Shown here: positions 51,703 to 60,691 of the stretch, piece after piece
Layout: each line of letters begins with the position of its first letter
Numbering within the stretch: the stretch's first letter is position 1
Source: Nocardia suismassiliense
GTDB taxonomy: Bacteria; Actinomycetota; Actinomycetes; Mycobacteriales; Mycobacteriaceae
DNA length: 64,000 nt
Assembly: GCF_900269665.1 (NCBI RefSeq)
Contig: NZ_LT985361.1
Coordinates: 7,104,881-7,168,880 of the forward strand
Direction of reading: 5' to 3'
The notes under the pieces: generated by a model
The model's database searches: none
What the model was told of the DNA's origin: nothing
What the model saw: only the letters and a program-made list of their open reading frames with translations
Made by a program: the position numbers and the translations under genes

Positions 51703-53427
51703 CTATACCGTCAACCGCCACCCCTGTGCCCGCTCGCGTTCACGCCAGAAGTCGGCGTACTTTCCCGCTTGTGAGATCAGCTCATCGTGGTTGCCGCGCT
51801 GGACTATTCGTCCATTGTCGAGCACCAGGATCTGGTCGGCGGCGGCGATGGTGTGCAGGCGGTGGGCGACGACCAGGAGGGTGCGCTGCTGGGCCAATAC
51901 GCGGATGGCGTCGACGACCGCCGCCTCGTTGTCCGGGTCGAGGGCCGCGGTGGCTTCGTCGAGCAGCACGATCGGGGCCTGCTTGATCAGTGCCCTGGCT
52001 ATCGAAACCCGTTGGCGTTCACCGCCGGACAGGCTGACGCCGCCTTCGCCGACACGGGTGTGCCAGCCGTCGGGGAGGCGTTCGACGATCTCGTCTACCC
52101 GGGCCAGCCGGGCAGCGTCGCGGATTTCCGCGTCGGTAGCGTCGGGCCGGCCGAGGCGGATGTTGGCCTCGATGGTGTCGTCGAAGAGGTATACGTCTTG
52201 AAACACCATGGCCAGCTGGTTCATTCGTGCCTCGGTGGTCAGTTCACGCACGTCGACGCCGCCGACCCGGACCGTGCCGGCGTCGACATCCCAGAAACGC
52301 GCGGCCAGCCGCAGCAGCGTGGTCTTTCCTGCCCCCGACGGGCCGACGATGGCGGTGAGCGTGCCGGGGCCTGCCTCGAAATTGATGTCCCGCAGCACCG
52401 GCCGATCGCCGTACTTGAAACCGACGTTCTCGAAACTCACCGCGCCGGGTGTAACCACCTGTGTCGCAGCACCTTCCGGCAGCGTGGGCACCGCAAGCAC
52501 CTCGTCGATCCGATCGATGTTCTCCGCGGCCACCCGCAACGCTGCCCCGTGGTCCATGATCTCGACCAGTGGGCCGACGAACCGGGTGACGAGTACGAGC
52601 AACGCGATCAACTCGGCGGCATCGAGCGAGGTGCCCAGCGCGAGGGCGACGCCGATGGTGATCAGCGCGACGAATACCGCCTGCACGGCGACGGAGAATA
52701 CGAGCAGCGCGGAGACCGCGTTCCGGCTCAGCTCACCGAAGGCGCGCCGCTCCCCTACCAGCGCGTTGTCGAGCAGATGATTGTCGGTGCCGGTGCGGCC
52801 GAAGGCCCGCAGCACCGGTTGACACTGCGCGAACTCCACTACCCGCCCAGCCGCTTCGACCGCCGCGTCATCGACCGCGCCGAAACTGCGCGCGAGGGCG
52901 TGCTGCGACCAGCGGTATGCGGCGAGCAGCACCAGACCGGAGAGGGCCAACGCCACCCCGAGCCGCCAATCGAACAGCAGCATCCCCAAGGCCACGACCG
53001 CCGGGGTGACCACCGCGCCGACCACCGGCTGCATCAGGTGCGCGGGCACGCCGAGGATGCTCATCGTCCCCTGCGTCATGGTGTGCGTCAGCCGACCGGT
53101 CCGCTCGGTACCGAACCAGCCCAGCGGCAGCTTGGCCAGATGGTCGCCGACGCGGTGATGCATCCCGGCCAGCAGGCTGTCGGCGATCCGCTGGCCATGT
53201 ATCGCTTGCGCGTAGAACACCACACATGTCACCACCGTCGTCGCGGCGAGGGTGGCCAACCATGGTGCCGCGGCGTCCCGATCGCCGTCCAGCAGCGGAC
53301 GCAGCACGGGAACCACGAGCAGTAGGCAGATGCCCTGCAGCACCGAGAAGGCGACTATCAGCCCCACCCATCGAATGAACCGTGCTCGGTCATCCGGGTG
53401 GACGATCCGAAAGAGCTTGCGGATCAT
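51703..53427 (-). CDS. ABC exporter half-transporter, subunit 2
   Basis: A 574-aa membrane-ATPase fusion. Six membrane helices in the first ~300 residues, then an ATPase with Walker A G-P-S-G-A-G-K-T-T, signature L-S-G-G-E-R-Q-R and Walker B I-V-L-L-D-E-A. ATG 53427 overlaps the upstream stop as ATGA; this is preferred over the longer start at 53502. Similar half-transporters (IrtB, YbtQ) move siderophores or lipids. Works as heterodimer with the previous gene. Confidence 0.85.
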   Translation of the reverse strand: MIRKLFRIVHPDDRARFIRWVGLIVAFSVLQGICLLLVVPVLRPLLDGDRDAAAPWLATLAATTVVTCVVFYAQAIHGQRIADSLLAGMHHRVGDHLAKLPLGWFGTERTGRLTHTMTQGTMSILGVPAHLMQPVVGAVVTPAVVALGMLLFDWRLGVALALSGLVLLAAYRWSQHALARSFGAVDDAAVEAAGRVVEFAQCQPVLRAFGRTGTDNHLLDNALVGERRAFGELSRNAVSALLVFSVAVQAVFVALITIGVALALGTSLDAAELIALLVLVTRFVGPLVEIMDHGAALRVAAENIDRIDEVLAVPTLPEGAATQVVTPGAVSFENVGFKYGDRPVLRDINFEAGPGTLTAIVGPSGAGKTTLLRLAARFWDVDAGTVRVGGVDVRELTTEARMNQLAMVFQDVYLFDDTIEANIRLGRPDATDAEIRDAARLARVDEIVERLPDGWHTRVGEGGVSLSGGERQRVSIARALIKQAPIVLLDEATAALDPDNEAAVVDAIRVLAQQRTLLVVAHRLHTIAAADQILVLDNGRIVQRGNHDELISQAGKYADFWRERERAQGWRLTV

Positions 53428-55235
53428 GCTGATTCCTTTCCATAGGCCAACTGAGCCGAGCCGGCGGGAGCAGCAACCGTGTCGTGCCGCTGGGTCGCCC
53501 ACATCCGCGCGTACTCGCCATCGGCTGCAAGGAGTTCGTCGTGCGTGCCTGCTTCGACCACTCGGCCGCGTGCAAGAACAACGATGCGGTCCGCGCCGCG
53601 GATCGTGTACAGGCGGTGGGCGATCACCAGCAGGGTGCGGCCGGTGACCAGCCGTGACAGCGCATCCTGCACCGCCGCTTCGGATTCCGGATCGGCGAAG
53701 GCCGTCGCCTCGTCCAGCACCAGCACGGGTGCGTCGGCCAGTAACGCTCGCGCGATCGAAATCCGTTGCGCCTCACCGCCGGAAAGCTGCGCATCCGCGC
53801 CGACGACGCTGTCATAACCGCGGGGCAGGGCCGCGATGCGTTCGTGGATCTGAGCCGACCGCGCAGCGGCCTCGACCTCCGCTAGCTCGGCCTCGGGCCG
53901 TCCGAGCGCGATATTGTCGCGAATACTGGTGCGCAGCAACGATGTTTCTTGAAAGACGAACCCGACCCGGCGATACAGTTCACGCTCCGCGATCTTCCGC
54001 ACATCGACGCCGCCGATCCGCACAGCGCCACCGTCGACATCCCAGAAGCGTGGTAGCAGACGCGCCAGCGTCGACTTCCCCGAACCCGAGGCGCCTACCA
54101 GCGCGGTGACCGTGCCCGGCTCCAGCATCAGATCGACACCGTCTAGCACAGTCGTCTGTCCGTCGTAAGAGAAACGCACAGAATCGAATTCGACGCGAGC
54201 ACCACTCGGCACCGATGGATCGGCGACTCGCGGCAGCTCAGGGGTCGCGAGCAGTTCGGCGACGCGCCCGGCGGCGGCGGTCGCCTGCTGCATCGCGATC
54301 GCGCCGAAGCCGAGCGCCAGCACCGGCGCCCCCAGCCCCACCGCCAACATCACGAACGCGATGAGTTCGACCGGATTCGCCCGCAGCCACAAACCACCAC
54401 CGAGGGCGACCAACAACAGCACTGGCGGCGAAATCGTCATGGACGCAAGCGCATCCAGTCGGCGGGTCGGTCCGGCCCACTCGCTGAAGAAACGCGCGAG
54501 GTCGTCGCCTGCGCGCCGGTAGCGGGCCTCGCGTCCGGCTCGCTCGAACGCCTTCACGACCGCGATGCCGTCGACGAACTCGACCATGGCCGAGTTGACC
54601 TTGTCCACCTCCGCGTTCCAGCGCGCCATTCGCGCCCCTTCGCCGCGCTCCATGTACGCCACCAAGCCGAACCACAGTACCAGCGGCGCCAGACACAGCG
54701 CGGCCAGCCGCCAGTCGAGAAAGAACAGATAACCCAGTGCGACAACGGGAGTGACCACGGCGGCCACCAGATCGTTGATCGCGTGCGCCACCACGTGGTG
54801 CACGGCGGTGACATCATCGGACAGCGCTCGCTTGACCCGACCGGAGCTGTGCTCGGAGAACCAGCCCAGCGAAACCCGGCTCAGCCGCTGCGCCGTGCTG
54901 CGCCGGATCTGCAGGCTCACATCGGCATCCGCATTGTGGCTCAGCGTGTACGCGAACCCCGCGCATACCGTGCGGATGACGAAACCGATGGCCGCCACCG
55001 CCACGAACGCCCAGATCCGGTCGCGATCCACCGCGTCGTCGCCGAGGAACTCGCGGGCGATCTCGACGATCGCGAGATACGGCGCGAGTCCGGCCAGCGA
55101 CCCCAGCAGCTGGAGCACCCCCGCCACTGCCAAGCGGCCACGCACGGGCGCGAGGACAACACCCAATCCGCTGCGTTTCTGTTCCGGCTGCGCTGCCTCA
55201 GCCACCGTTGCGTCATCTCGCACTGCCGTACTCAT
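53424..55235 (-). CDS. ABC exporter half-transporter, subunit 1
   Basis: A 603-aa protein of the same architecture: about 25 cytoplasmic residues, six membrane helices, then an ATPase with G-A-S-G-S-G-K-S-T, L-S-G-G-E-A-Q-R and V-L-V-L-D-E-A. Both halves have the glutamate after Walker B, so both ATP sites may be active. ATG 55235 follows GAGGGG. Upstream are a TGCATT palindrome and a TetR gene on the same strand. No siderophore synthesis genes are near, so the substrate is open: drug, lipid or siderophore. Confidence 0.85.
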   Translation of the reverse strand: MSTAVRDDATVAEAAQPEQKRSGLGVVLAPVRGRLAVAGVLQLLGSLAGLAPYLAIVEIAREFLGDDAVDRDRIWAFVAVAAIGFVIRTVCAGFAYTLSHNADADVSLQIRRSTAQRLSRVSLGWFSEHSSGRVKRALSDDVTAVHHVVAHAINDLVAAVVTPVVALGYLFFLDWRLAALCLAPLVLWFGLVAYMERGEGARMARWNAEVDKVNSAMVEFVDGIAVVKAFERAGREARYRRAGDDLARFFSEWAGPTRRLDALASMTISPPVLLLVALGGGLWLRANPVELIAFVMLAVGLGAPVLALGFGAIAMQQATAAAGRVAELLATPELPRVADPSVPSGARVEFDSVRFSYDGQTTVLDGVDLMLEPGTVTALVGASGSGKSTLARLLPRFWDVDGGAVRIGGVDVRKIAERELYRRVGFVFQETSLLRTSIRDNIALGRPEAELAEVEAAARSAQIHERIAALPRGYDSVVGADAQLSGGEAQRISIARALLADAPVLVLDEATAFADPESEAAVQDALSRLVTGRTLLVIAHRLYTIRGADRIVVLARGRVVEAGTHDELLAADGEYARMWATQRHDTVAAPAGSAQLAYGKESA

Positions 55236-55293
55236 CCGGCCCCTCGCAAATTAGATCAGTGTTTCAATTCAGAGTGTATAGATGACTCCGATG

Positions 55294-55307
55294 AATGCAA
55301 GTGCATT
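55294..55307. promoter_or_regulatory. Palindrome upstream of the ABC exporter operon
   Basis: AATGCAAGTGCATT: AATGCA and TGCATT around AG, 59 bp upstream of the exporter start and between it and the TetR gene stop. Candidate TetR site. Confidence 0.45.
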
Positions 55308-55430
55308 GAATTCAGCCCACCGAGGGCTGCCGAATAGCGATGGGCGACTGCGGATTACGCGGCGACTGTGCCCGCCCATCGTGCGATCCAGCGCCTCCAA
55401 GCGGGCACCGAGGCGATCACATCACGTCGG

Positions 55431-56123
55431 CTACTGCCTAGACGCGCCGAGCTCCGCCAACCGCGCTTCGAGCCCGTCCAGCACCCGGTCGAGTGCGTAT
55501 CGGCAGAACTCGCGCTGCATAGCGTCGCGCACGGCGGGATCACCCTCGAAGCGTGCGACCATCCGCCGCATCTCCTCGGTGCCGGTGCCCGCGGCGGGAT
55601 GCGATTCGAGCATGGTCAGCAGGCCCGCCAGCCCCACCCCGGTGTCGGCGCGCGATCGCTCGCCGACGGCGATCAGCCCGAGACAGGTGTCGAAGGCGGT
55701 CGAGTAGGCGACGGCGGATTCCTCGCCCCACCCCGCTTCGACCATCAGCCGCATCCCGGTGGCGAGCGTCGGCAGGAGTTGGTCGGTCTGCGGTCCGTTG
55801 TGCAGCAGCCAGGTCGCGACGCCAGGCCATTGCGGCAAGTGGTCGATCATGGCCGACAGCACGCTGTGCAGCATCGACCGCCAGTCGGTGTCATCGATCG
55901 TCAGATCCATCGTGGCGTACACCCGGTCGACGACGGCCGCGCAGACCTTCGCCCGGTCGCCGACGTGGTGGTAGATCACCGACAGCGACGTGTCGAGACG
56001 GGCGGTGAGTTCGCGCATGCTCCAGCCGTCGAGTCCCCGCTCGGCCGTCAGGGCCGTCGCGGCCGCCACGATCATGTCGCGCGACATGCCGGTGCGGTAG
56101 GCGCGCCTGGAACCTGCGGACAT
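55431..56123 (-). CDS. TetR-family regulator, likely of the ABC exporter
   Basis: A 230-aa protein. HTH at about residues 14-58 (I-V-A-A-A-T-A-L-T-A-E-R-G, M-R-E-L-T-A-R-L, S-V-I-Y-H-H-V-G-D-R-A-K-V). The C-terminal domain is of the tetracycline-repressor-like type. Start 56123 has AGGGAT upstream; ATG 56087 is possible. It precedes the exporter genes on the same strand with a 195-bp gap, which fits drug- or ligand-inducible export. Confidence 0.83.
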   Translation of the reverse strand: MSAGSRRAYRTGMSRDMIVAAATALTAERGLDGWSMRELTARLDTSLSVIYHHVGDRAKVCAAVVDRVYATMDLTIDDTDWRSMLHSVLSAMIDHLPQWPGVATWLLHNGPQTDQLLPTLATGMRLMVEAGWGEESAVAYSTAFDTCLGLIAVGERSRADTGVGLAGLLTMLESHPAAGTGTEEMRRMVARFEGDPAVRDAMQREFCRYALDRVLDGLEARLAELGASRQ

Positions 56124-56300
56124 CGGTATCCCTAATCGTGAGCGGAGTTGGAACGGCGATCCAGAGCATAGATCCGTGCCCACCCTTGGTGGTGGTCTGC
56201 TCCACCTTGGGGGATCGAGCCCAGCACTCGGGGCTCTGAACACGGCGGCCGTTGCGGTGGACAGTTGAGGAAGTCACCACCAGCGAACCCGGAGCCCCCG

Positions 56301-57251
56301 ATGTCGATCTCGAGCACCCTCACCACCTCGGCAGCACGCCGCGTGACGGTGTCGACCGAAGACGGTGTGGCGCTTGCGGTTCGGGAATACGGGCCGCGGC
56401 ATGCGGAGCTCACCGTCGTACTTCTGCACGGGCATTGCCTGCGCACCGAGTCGTGGACCGACGTTCGCGACGCGCTGCGGCGCCAGTACCCCGGTGCCAG
56501 AATCGTCTGCTACGACCACCGTGGGCACGGTGACTCCGCCGCGGCGTCCCGGCAGACGTATCACCTCGAGCAACTCGGGCACGACCTGCGCGACGTGCTC
56601 GACGCCGTCGCGCCGACCGGCCCGGTGGTGCTCGTCGGCCACTCGATGGGCGGCATGACCGTGCTGACCTACGTCAGCCAGCGACCGCACGAGATCGGCA
56701 CTCGCATCGTCGGTGTCGCACTCATCGCGACCGCGGCGAGTGGGCTGGCCGACGCGGGCTTCGGTCGGCTGCTGCGTAACCCGGTGATTTCGGTGTTCCA
56801 GGCTGCGGTTCGACGGGCGCCGGTGCTGATGCATCACGCGAAGTTGGTGGCCTGCAAGGTTTTCGCGCCGATCATCCGGATGGCCGAGTTCGGTGATCGT
56901 AAGGTCAGCGCGCGCGTGCTCGCTCTCGCCAACGCGATGCACAACGCGACGCCGATCGTGACGATGGCGGGCTTCTTGAGCTCGTTCATGGACTACGACC
57001 GGACCGATGCGCTTGCGGTGCTCTCGCAGATTCCCACGTTAATACTTTGCGGTACAGCGGATTTGATGACGCCGCCCGCGCATTCCATCGCTATGGCGGC
57101 GGGTGTCGAGTATTCGGACCTGGTGCTGGTCGAGGGGGCTGGGCACTCGGTCATTCTCGAGCAGCCGGAGCGGGTTGGCGAGGCGGTTGCTCGGTTGGCG
57201 AAGCGGGTGAGTGGCGTTGAACCAGCGGCGCATCTCACACTCGTCGCATAG
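56301..57251 (+). CDS. Alpha/beta-fold hydrolase
   Basis: A 316-aa enzyme. V-L-L-H-G-H oxyanion loop, nucleophile elbow G-H-S-M-G-G, Asp in G-T-A-D-L-M-T and His in G-A-G-H-S-V give a full Ser/Asp/His triad. ATG 56301 behind GGAG is preferred to a TTG at 56265. No membrane or signal segment. Substrate unknown: ester, lactone or epoxide-type hydrolases share the fold. Divergent from the TetR gene. Confidence 0.83.
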   Translation: MSISSTLTTSAARRVTVSTEDGVALAVREYGPRHAELTVVLLHGHCLRTESWTDVRDALRRQYPGARIVCYDHRGHGDSAAASRQTYHLEQLGHDLRDVLDAVAPTGPVVLVGHSMGGMTVLTYVSQRPHEIGTRIVGVALIATAASGLADAGFGRLLRNPVISVFQAAVRRAPVLMHHAKLVACKVFAPIIRMAEFGDRKVSARVLALANAMHNATPIVTMAGFLSSFMDYDRTDALAVLSQIPTLILCGTADLMTPPAHSIAMAAGVEYSDLVLVEGAGHSVILEQPERVGEAVARLAKRVSGVEPAAHLTLVA

Positions 57252-57433
57252 TGCTTGCGCTGGTCGTGCCGCGTATTGAATTGTGGCCCAGAGCGTTCAG
57301 GGGTTGCGCAGCGCATTTGATGGCTGCGCGGCGAATCTAGAGACCTAACCCTATGGGCGACAGGGTGTTTGGCGACGGTCAGCTGGTACCGACCCGCTCG
57401 GCGCCTCGAAACACACTCAACGTCCTGGAAAGC

Positions 57434-57479
57434 GGTGTCGTGCGGTCAGAGTCACCGACCCGTCGATCCGCACGACACC
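57434..57479. terminator. Hairpin terminator after the HesB-like gene
   Basis: GGTGTCGTGCGG (57434-57445) and CCGCACGACACC (57468-57479) pair perfectly over 12 bp with a 22-nt loop. It starts 10 bp beyond the stop of the minus-strand HesB-like gene. Confidence 0.7.
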
Positions 57480-57488
57480 CGCGCAAAC

Positions 57489-57779
57489 TCAGGTGTACTG
57501 CGCCTGCTGGGCGATGACAAAACCACCCTGCCCGTTGGCGTCCTGCCCGGTGTCGAGAACCTTGTCGTCCAGGAACGCCGCGGCATCCTCGTCCAGGAAG
57601 ATTCGTGACCCTTCGGCGGTCAGGATCTGGTCTTGCTCAGCCGGTACCGCGGCTACCTCGAGCTGCAGCGTTTCCGCGCCGTCGGCCGTGGAGATGCGCA
57701 GCCCGGCATCCTCCGGTGTGCCTTCCGCGGACGTAATAGTGCGAACGACCTCGATGGCGGTGGGGGTGAGCATCAACAT
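57489..57779 (-). CDS. HesB/IscA-like protein without cysteines
   Basis: A 96-aa protein with the HesB-like layout: M-L-T-P-T-A-I-E-V-V, G-L-R-I-S, I-F-L-D-E-D-A-A-A-F-L-D-D-K-V-L-D and a final G-F-V-I. The three cysteines that carry the FeS cluster in IscA/ErpA are all absent; the protein has no Cys at all. It therefore cannot act as a classical A-type FeS carrier. This cysteine-free form appears in many actinomycetes. Role unknown. Confidence 0.75.
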   Translation of the reverse strand: MLMLTPTAIEVVRTITSAEGTPEDAGLRISTADGAETLQLEVAAVPAEQDQILTAEGSRIFLDEDAAAFLDDKVLDTGQDANGQGGFVIAQQAQYT

Positions 57780-57993
57780 ATATGTGGTTCCTTCCCGCTG
57801 TCGTGACAGTCAGCCAAGAATTTGGCGAACTCCGATCCCGCCGACCGCTACCAACGCCCCCATCGGCGTCGGCAGGCCATACCGGCGTTCTCTCCGGAGT
57901 AGCCATCGGCTGCTTCGCGAAACTATATTTTTCGCAGTCGGCCGCATTTCCCCTGTTCAGAAGCGAATTGTGAGCCTCGCCGCAGCCGGTCGG

Positions 57994-58743
57994 CTAGCGG
58001 TCAGCGGCCTGATCGGGGTGCGTGGCAGCAGCGGATGAAGTCACGGCGTGCAGTGCTGCGGCGGCGTCTAGGAACGCGGTGGAACGCATGGAGAGGGTGG
58101 CGTCTCGGGCAGCTAGCGCGGACTGCACGTCGTCGGATCGGTGCGCCTGGCGCAACTCGGGCAGCACGGCTCGGAGGTGGGTGATCGGGTAGCCGGCTTT
58201 GCGGAGTTGATGGACGATGCGGGCGTCTCGAACCTGTGCCGGGGTGTAGTGCCGTGCTCCCTGGTGGGTTCGGTTGCGTTCAGGGACGACCAAACCTTCT
58301 GCGTCCCAATGCCGCAGCGTCGAGGTGCGGATGCCGAGGGCGTCGGCGAGTTCGGTGATGCTCATCGAATCGGTGCTGTGCACGTCAGCGATCGGCTCGC
58401 CGGAGATCGACGCGGCGGCCTGTTGAGCGTGGCCGAGTTCGATGCGCTCGACGTGCAGACGCGCGTGCGCGGCGTCGAGCAGGGCAAGGGCTGCTGCGAG
58501 CGGGCCCGTGTGGACGGTCCGCAGAATCTTCTTGGCTTCGGTCGGGCCGGTAGCGGTGGCGAGTGCCCGGTAGGCAAGCGCCGAATGGAGGTGCACCTCC
58601 GCATAAGCCCGGTGGCCGCCCGGCGTGCGTACCGCAGGCGGCAGGACACCCTCGCGTTCGAGGTTGCGCACCTGCTGCACCGAGTACCCGGCGTGGCGTG
58701 CGATATCGACAGTGCGCACGACCTGCGATTTGAGGTTTCGCAA
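57994..58743 (-). CDS. Regulator with two MerR DNA-binding domains
   Basis: A 249-aa protein with two MerR helix-turn-helix units: residues 8-60 (V-D-I-A-R-H-A-G-Y, Q-V-R-N-L-E-R-E-G-V-L-P-P, G-G-H-R-A-Y) and about 127-190 (I-T-E-L-A-D-A-L-G-I, T-L-R-H-W-D-A-E-G-L-V, A-R-H-Y-T-P). Normal MerR proteins have one and dimerise; here one chain may cover an operator or pair head-to-tail. Divergent from the DUF6194 gene, 61 bp apart, the likely target. Confidence 0.82.
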   Translation of the reverse strand: MRNLKSQVVRTVDIARHAGYSVQQVRNLEREGVLPPAVRTPGGHRAYAEVHLHSALAYRALATATGPTEAKKILRTVHTGPLAAALALLDAAHARLHVERIELGHAQQAAASISGEPIADVHSTDSMSITELADALGIRTSTLRHWDAEGLVVPERNRTHQGARHYTPAQVRDARIVHQLRKAGYPITHLRAVLPELRQAHRSDDVQSALAARDATLSMRSTAFLDAAAALHAVTSSAAATHPDQAADR

Positions 58744-58804
58744 CCAGAACTCCTAGCAATCGCGCCCAAAGTCCACAGAAGCACTTGAATGACACGCTGG
58801 AACC

Positions 58805-59281
58805 ATGACCATAGACGAGATCATCGACTTCGTGGCAGCCCTCGACGGCGTACTGACCCTCCGCCCCACCGCCGGCGACCAGTGGCCGGAGATCAGCTGG
58901 GGCGACACCTTCTTCTACTACTCCCCCGACGGCGTCGTCCCCACCAACACCCAGCCCTTCGCCACCATCATCACGAAGGACTACCCCGACGACCAGAACT
59001 CGCGCCTGCACCGCCCGGATACCTTCCGGGTCAATATCGCCGCCGGAAAAGACGCTTTCATAGGCCACACCGGTTACCAGCCGCGCGAAGCAGACACCAA
59101 AGACGTCGACCACAGCGCCACCGACACCGTCATCCCCCACCCCAGCTACGGCACCGCAGCCTGGCTCGCCGTAGTGAACCCCGGCACCCGCACCGATACC
59201 GTGACACGCGAACTCCTGCACTCCGCCTACCTGCGCGCACGTTCCCGCTACGAGCGCCGTGCCGTCGCGGGCCCGCGTTGA
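58805..59281 (+). CDS. DUF6194 protein
   Basis: A 158-aa soluble protein with the DUF6194 landmarks P-E-I-S-W-G-D-T-F-F-Y-Y, Q-P-F-A-T-I-I-T-K-D-Y-P-D-D and F-R-V-N-I. No signal or metal motif. Biochemical role unknown; the divergent MerR-type gene suggests it is inducible, as is common for this family beside MerR or TetR genes. Confidence 0.8.
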   Translation: MTIDEIIDFVAALDGVLTLRPTAGDQWPEISWGDTFFYYSPDGVVPTNTQPFATIITKDYPDDQNSRLHRPDTFRVNIAAGKDAFIGHTGYQPREADTKDVDHSATDTVIPHPSYGTAAWLAVVNPGTRTDTVTRELLHSAYLRARSRYERRAVAGPR

Positions 59282-59311
59282 TACCCCGTCTCACCCCTGC
59301 GGCGGCGTCTT

Positions 59312-59394
59312 AAGCTTGCGATAGCAACGATTAGCTGCGAATGTGGCCCGAAATCTCGTCGGCGGCGTCGTTATCGTTGCTATCGCAACGTTAA
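59312..59394. repeat. Perfect 16-bp inverted repeat with internal palindromes
   Basis: TTGCGATAGCAACGAT (59316-59331) and ATCGTTGCTATCGCAA (59373-59388) are perfect complements, extended by TTAA on both outer flanks. Each arm can itself fold (CGTTGC-TATC-GCAACG). It separates the convergent DUF6194 and Rv3235-like genes, so it may be a bidirectional terminator or the ends of a small mobile repeat. Confidence 0.7.
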
Positions 59395-59513
59395 GGACCC
59401 CGCACGCGATTCCAGCCGGCCTTCGTAATTCGTCGCGCAAGCGACCCGCTGGGAACGCAGCGAACCCGTCAGGTCGACCGAATCAACGACACGACCACAC
59501 CGAATGCGTGCGA

Positions 59514-60032
59514 TCACAGCACGCGCAGAGCGGTCAACCGCCAGCCGGCGCGAGTGCGGGCAATGCGTGCGGCAAGCGCGAAATGACGGTGTCCGCGGTC
59601 GTACGAGCCGCACAACTCCGCAGCAGCACCGTTGACCATCACGACGTCCACCCGTCTCAGTACCGCCGTACCCAACTCACTGCCGGGCACGAAGTCACCG
59701 TTGACAATCGTGCGCACCACCGACACCACCGACGGGTCGGCAATGGCGCCGAGCTGCGCGACCGGCCGGTGACGATCGAGTACTTCCAGCGCGCATCGCA
59801 ACCCGCGATGAGCGAATTCCTTTGCCCCACTATCTACTTCGTCCACTGCGCCGAGGTGCCCAGCACGCAACACGCGACGCGGAACTGGCCTGCCCGACCG
59901 CTGCGACCGTTCGGAATGCAGTGCGTCACCGGCTGACCGACTCGCGGCCAAACCCGCCGCCCCCGCACATTGCCGACGATCTTCCCCTGGTGCGGCATCA
60001 AGCGCAGGCGATGGCCCCACAAAACAATCCAC
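59514..60032 (-). CDS. Rv3235-like protein
   Basis: A 172-aa protein. The C-terminal domain reads L-R-C-A-L-E-V-L-D-R-H-R-P-V-A-Q-L, then A-V-L-R-R-V-D-V, C-G-S-Y-D-R-G and I-A-R-T-R-A-G-W-R-L-T-A-L-R-V, the pattern of Rv3235-family proteins that sit near secA in mycobacteria. The N-terminal 60 residues are Arg/Gly-rich and low-complexity; the true start may be internal. Function unknown. Confidence 0.65.
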   Translation of the reverse strand: MDCFVGPSPALDAAPGEDRRQCAGAAGLAASRSAGDALHSERSQRSGRPVPRRVLRAGHLGAVDEVDSGAKEFAHRGLRCALEVLDRHRPVAQLGAIADPSVVSVVRTIVNGDFVPGSELGTAVLRRVDVVMVNGAAAELCGSYDRGHRHFALAARIARTRAGWRLTALRVL

Positions 60033-60691
60033 TTCAACTCCCCCTCAGCTCACGTCGCGTCCCCCGCGATCGAATCGCGAAAGCATCTCACGCACATCCC
60101 GCCACGTCCACCAACCAAGCGACCACTAGCGCCATCACTATCCACATCGACCGTGGAACACGGCCGGTGGTTCTCGCCCCTGAAGGTGCACCGTCTGGTC
60201 AGCATGCGGTGCGGTCCCCTCCCCTCCAGAATTGGGGGACCGTACTTGCTCGAGCCAGGCGGTACACCTTCAAAGGCGAGAACGTCATCGGCGTGGACGC
60301 GCCGGCGTGACGGATGCGGCGGGGCCTTCGGTCGGCTGGTCGACCGGTCCGTACGGCGCCGCCGCTCCTCCGATGTGCGGAGTCGGCGCGCCGAGGAGCC
60401 GTCAGCTTTGCCACGGCTTGCTCGCGCATGACTTGGCATGGCGCGGCGATTCGATTAGCTGATCGGATCGTTAAAAGTCTGCGCCCTAAGGCTTTTCACT
60501 TGTCATGGATGCAGTCTTTGACCACGCACGACTCTTGTCAACCGCCCCGCGGACCCATCCTGATCGGTCGCCTGCGCGGCCAGCGACTTTCGGGACGCCG
60601 GACGAAAGAATGTCTACAACTTGTAGCACTTGCCGTACACCCCAACGCCTTTCGAATACCGCCTATGCGGCAGCGGCAAACACCAACGGTG
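60033..60691. other. Gene-poor stretch with a nested hairpin
   Basis: 659 bp. A nested hairpin occupies 60170-60283. From 60284 to 60691 several short open frames exist but none shows family features; 60440-60500 is AT-richer. I accept no gene. Confidence 0.4.
60170..60283. repeat. Nested imperfect palindrome of 114 bp
   Basis: Outer arms 60170-60193 and 60260-60283 pair at 21 of 24 positions; inside, CGGTCCCC (60212-60219) and GGGGACCG (60235-60242) pair perfectly. The whole can fold into one long hairpin. It is not next to a gene end, so a simple terminator role is unlikely. Confidence 0.7.

Noticed and set aside
60232..60462. Small plus-strand open frame downstream of the nested palindrome
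   Set aside because: Begins inside the hairpin, no ribosome site, composition not protein-like.
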